This document shows positions 5,464 to 5,619 of a DNA stretch of 5,619 bases, piece by piece. Position 1 is the stretch's first letter. Each line of letters begins with the position of its first letter. Below the pieces are notes generated by a model. It was not told where the DNA came from and did not search any database. It worked only from the letters and a program-made list of their open reading frames with translations. A program made the translations under genes and the position numbers. The stretch spans positions 853 through 6,471 of the forward strand of contig DQAM01000255.1 of NCBI GenBank assembly GCA_003523545.1. The letters run 5' to 3'. The stretch comes from Dysgonomonas sp. (lineage in GTDB: Bacteria; Bacteroidota; Bacteroidia; Bacteroidales; Dysgonomonadaceae).

Positions 5464-5619
5464 TATTCCAATAAAATAAAGTCAAACGGAAGTTGTTATG
5501 ATTTCGGAGCATAAACATAGCAATTAAATTTCTAATAAACAGGAATTAATAAAAGAATATTAACGCCTAACAACCGCATTTTCCAGTCAAAATATCAAAA
5601 TAGCTGTTTTTTGGCTGTA
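5464..5619 (-). other. Upstream region of the regulator gene, to the window edge
   Basis: No coding frame is supported in these 156 AT-rich bases. The closest -7-like word on the minus strand is TATGTTTA (5519-5512), one base off TAnnTTTG, without a good -33. A perfect 8-base tandem repeat TCAAAATA (5587-5594 and 5595-5602) lies about 125 bases before the start. The promoter may be outside the window or diverge from consensus. Confidence 0.35.

Noticed and set aside
84..5544. Repeated word ATAAACAGGA (134-143 and 5535-5544) with a variant at 84-93
   Set aside because: It is short and AT-rich, and the copies are not oriented consistently towards their nearest genes. It could be chance.
88..5568. 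Shared pair ACAGGAA then TTAACGCCT near both ends of the window, suggesting flanking repeats of an element
   Set aside because: The spacing differs (8 versus 14 bases), similarity does not extend, and there is no integrase, transposase or target-site duplication.

Overview
The window looks like ordinary chromosomal DNA from a member of the Bacteroidota, most likely Bacteroidales (a Dysgonomonas- or Parabacteroides-like organism is a guess). Support comes from A-rich sequence instead of clear Shine-Dalgarno sites before the starts, a signal peptide ending AEA|Q, a DUF4421 outer-membrane barrel (a family I know from Bacteroidetes), and a match to the Bacteroidetes -33/-7 promoter (TTTG, about 20 bases, TAnnTTTG). 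There are five intact protein genes, and I see no RNA gene, mobile element, integrase, CRISPR array or broken gene.

Layout. Positions 1-385 are non-coding and hold a candidate promoter (23-54) set in AT-rich palindromes, then a long leader that can fold into several stem-loops. An outer-membrane protein gene with a C-terminal beta-barrel follows (386-1630, +) and ends at a strong intrinsic terminator (1648-1684). Converging on it is an HSL-type alpha/beta hydrolase (1728-2717, -). Upstream of that, on the same strand, is a small lipocalin-like protein of unknown function (2855-3286, -). The 137-base gap between these two holds a promoter-like element with operator-like repeats and a GC-rich pair of stem-loops. 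A divergent 218-base intergenic region separates the small gene from a DUF4421 outer-membrane barrel (3505-4461, +). This barrel converges, with only 42 bases between stop codons, on an AT-rich gene for a helix-turn-helix regulator (4504-5463, -). The last 156 bases are the upstream region of that regulator.

How the parts may fit. Nothing proves a shared pathway: the window holds two envelope barrels, a cytoplasmic esterase-like enzyme, a small binding-protein-like gene and a regulator. The most interesting signal is regulatory. The 11-base word TTGTTTATCAA lies just upstream of the first barrel gene and twice upstream of the hydrolase, each time reading towards its gene. At the hydrolase one copy is an arm of an 8+8 inverted repeat lying between the inferred -33 and -7 elements, and the other falls at the inferred transcription start, which is how a repressor operator would be placed. 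Whether the local helix-turn-helix protein binds there cannot be told from sequence. I do not see a clearly novel system; the candidates for follow-up are this motif, the structured leader, and the small unassigned protein.
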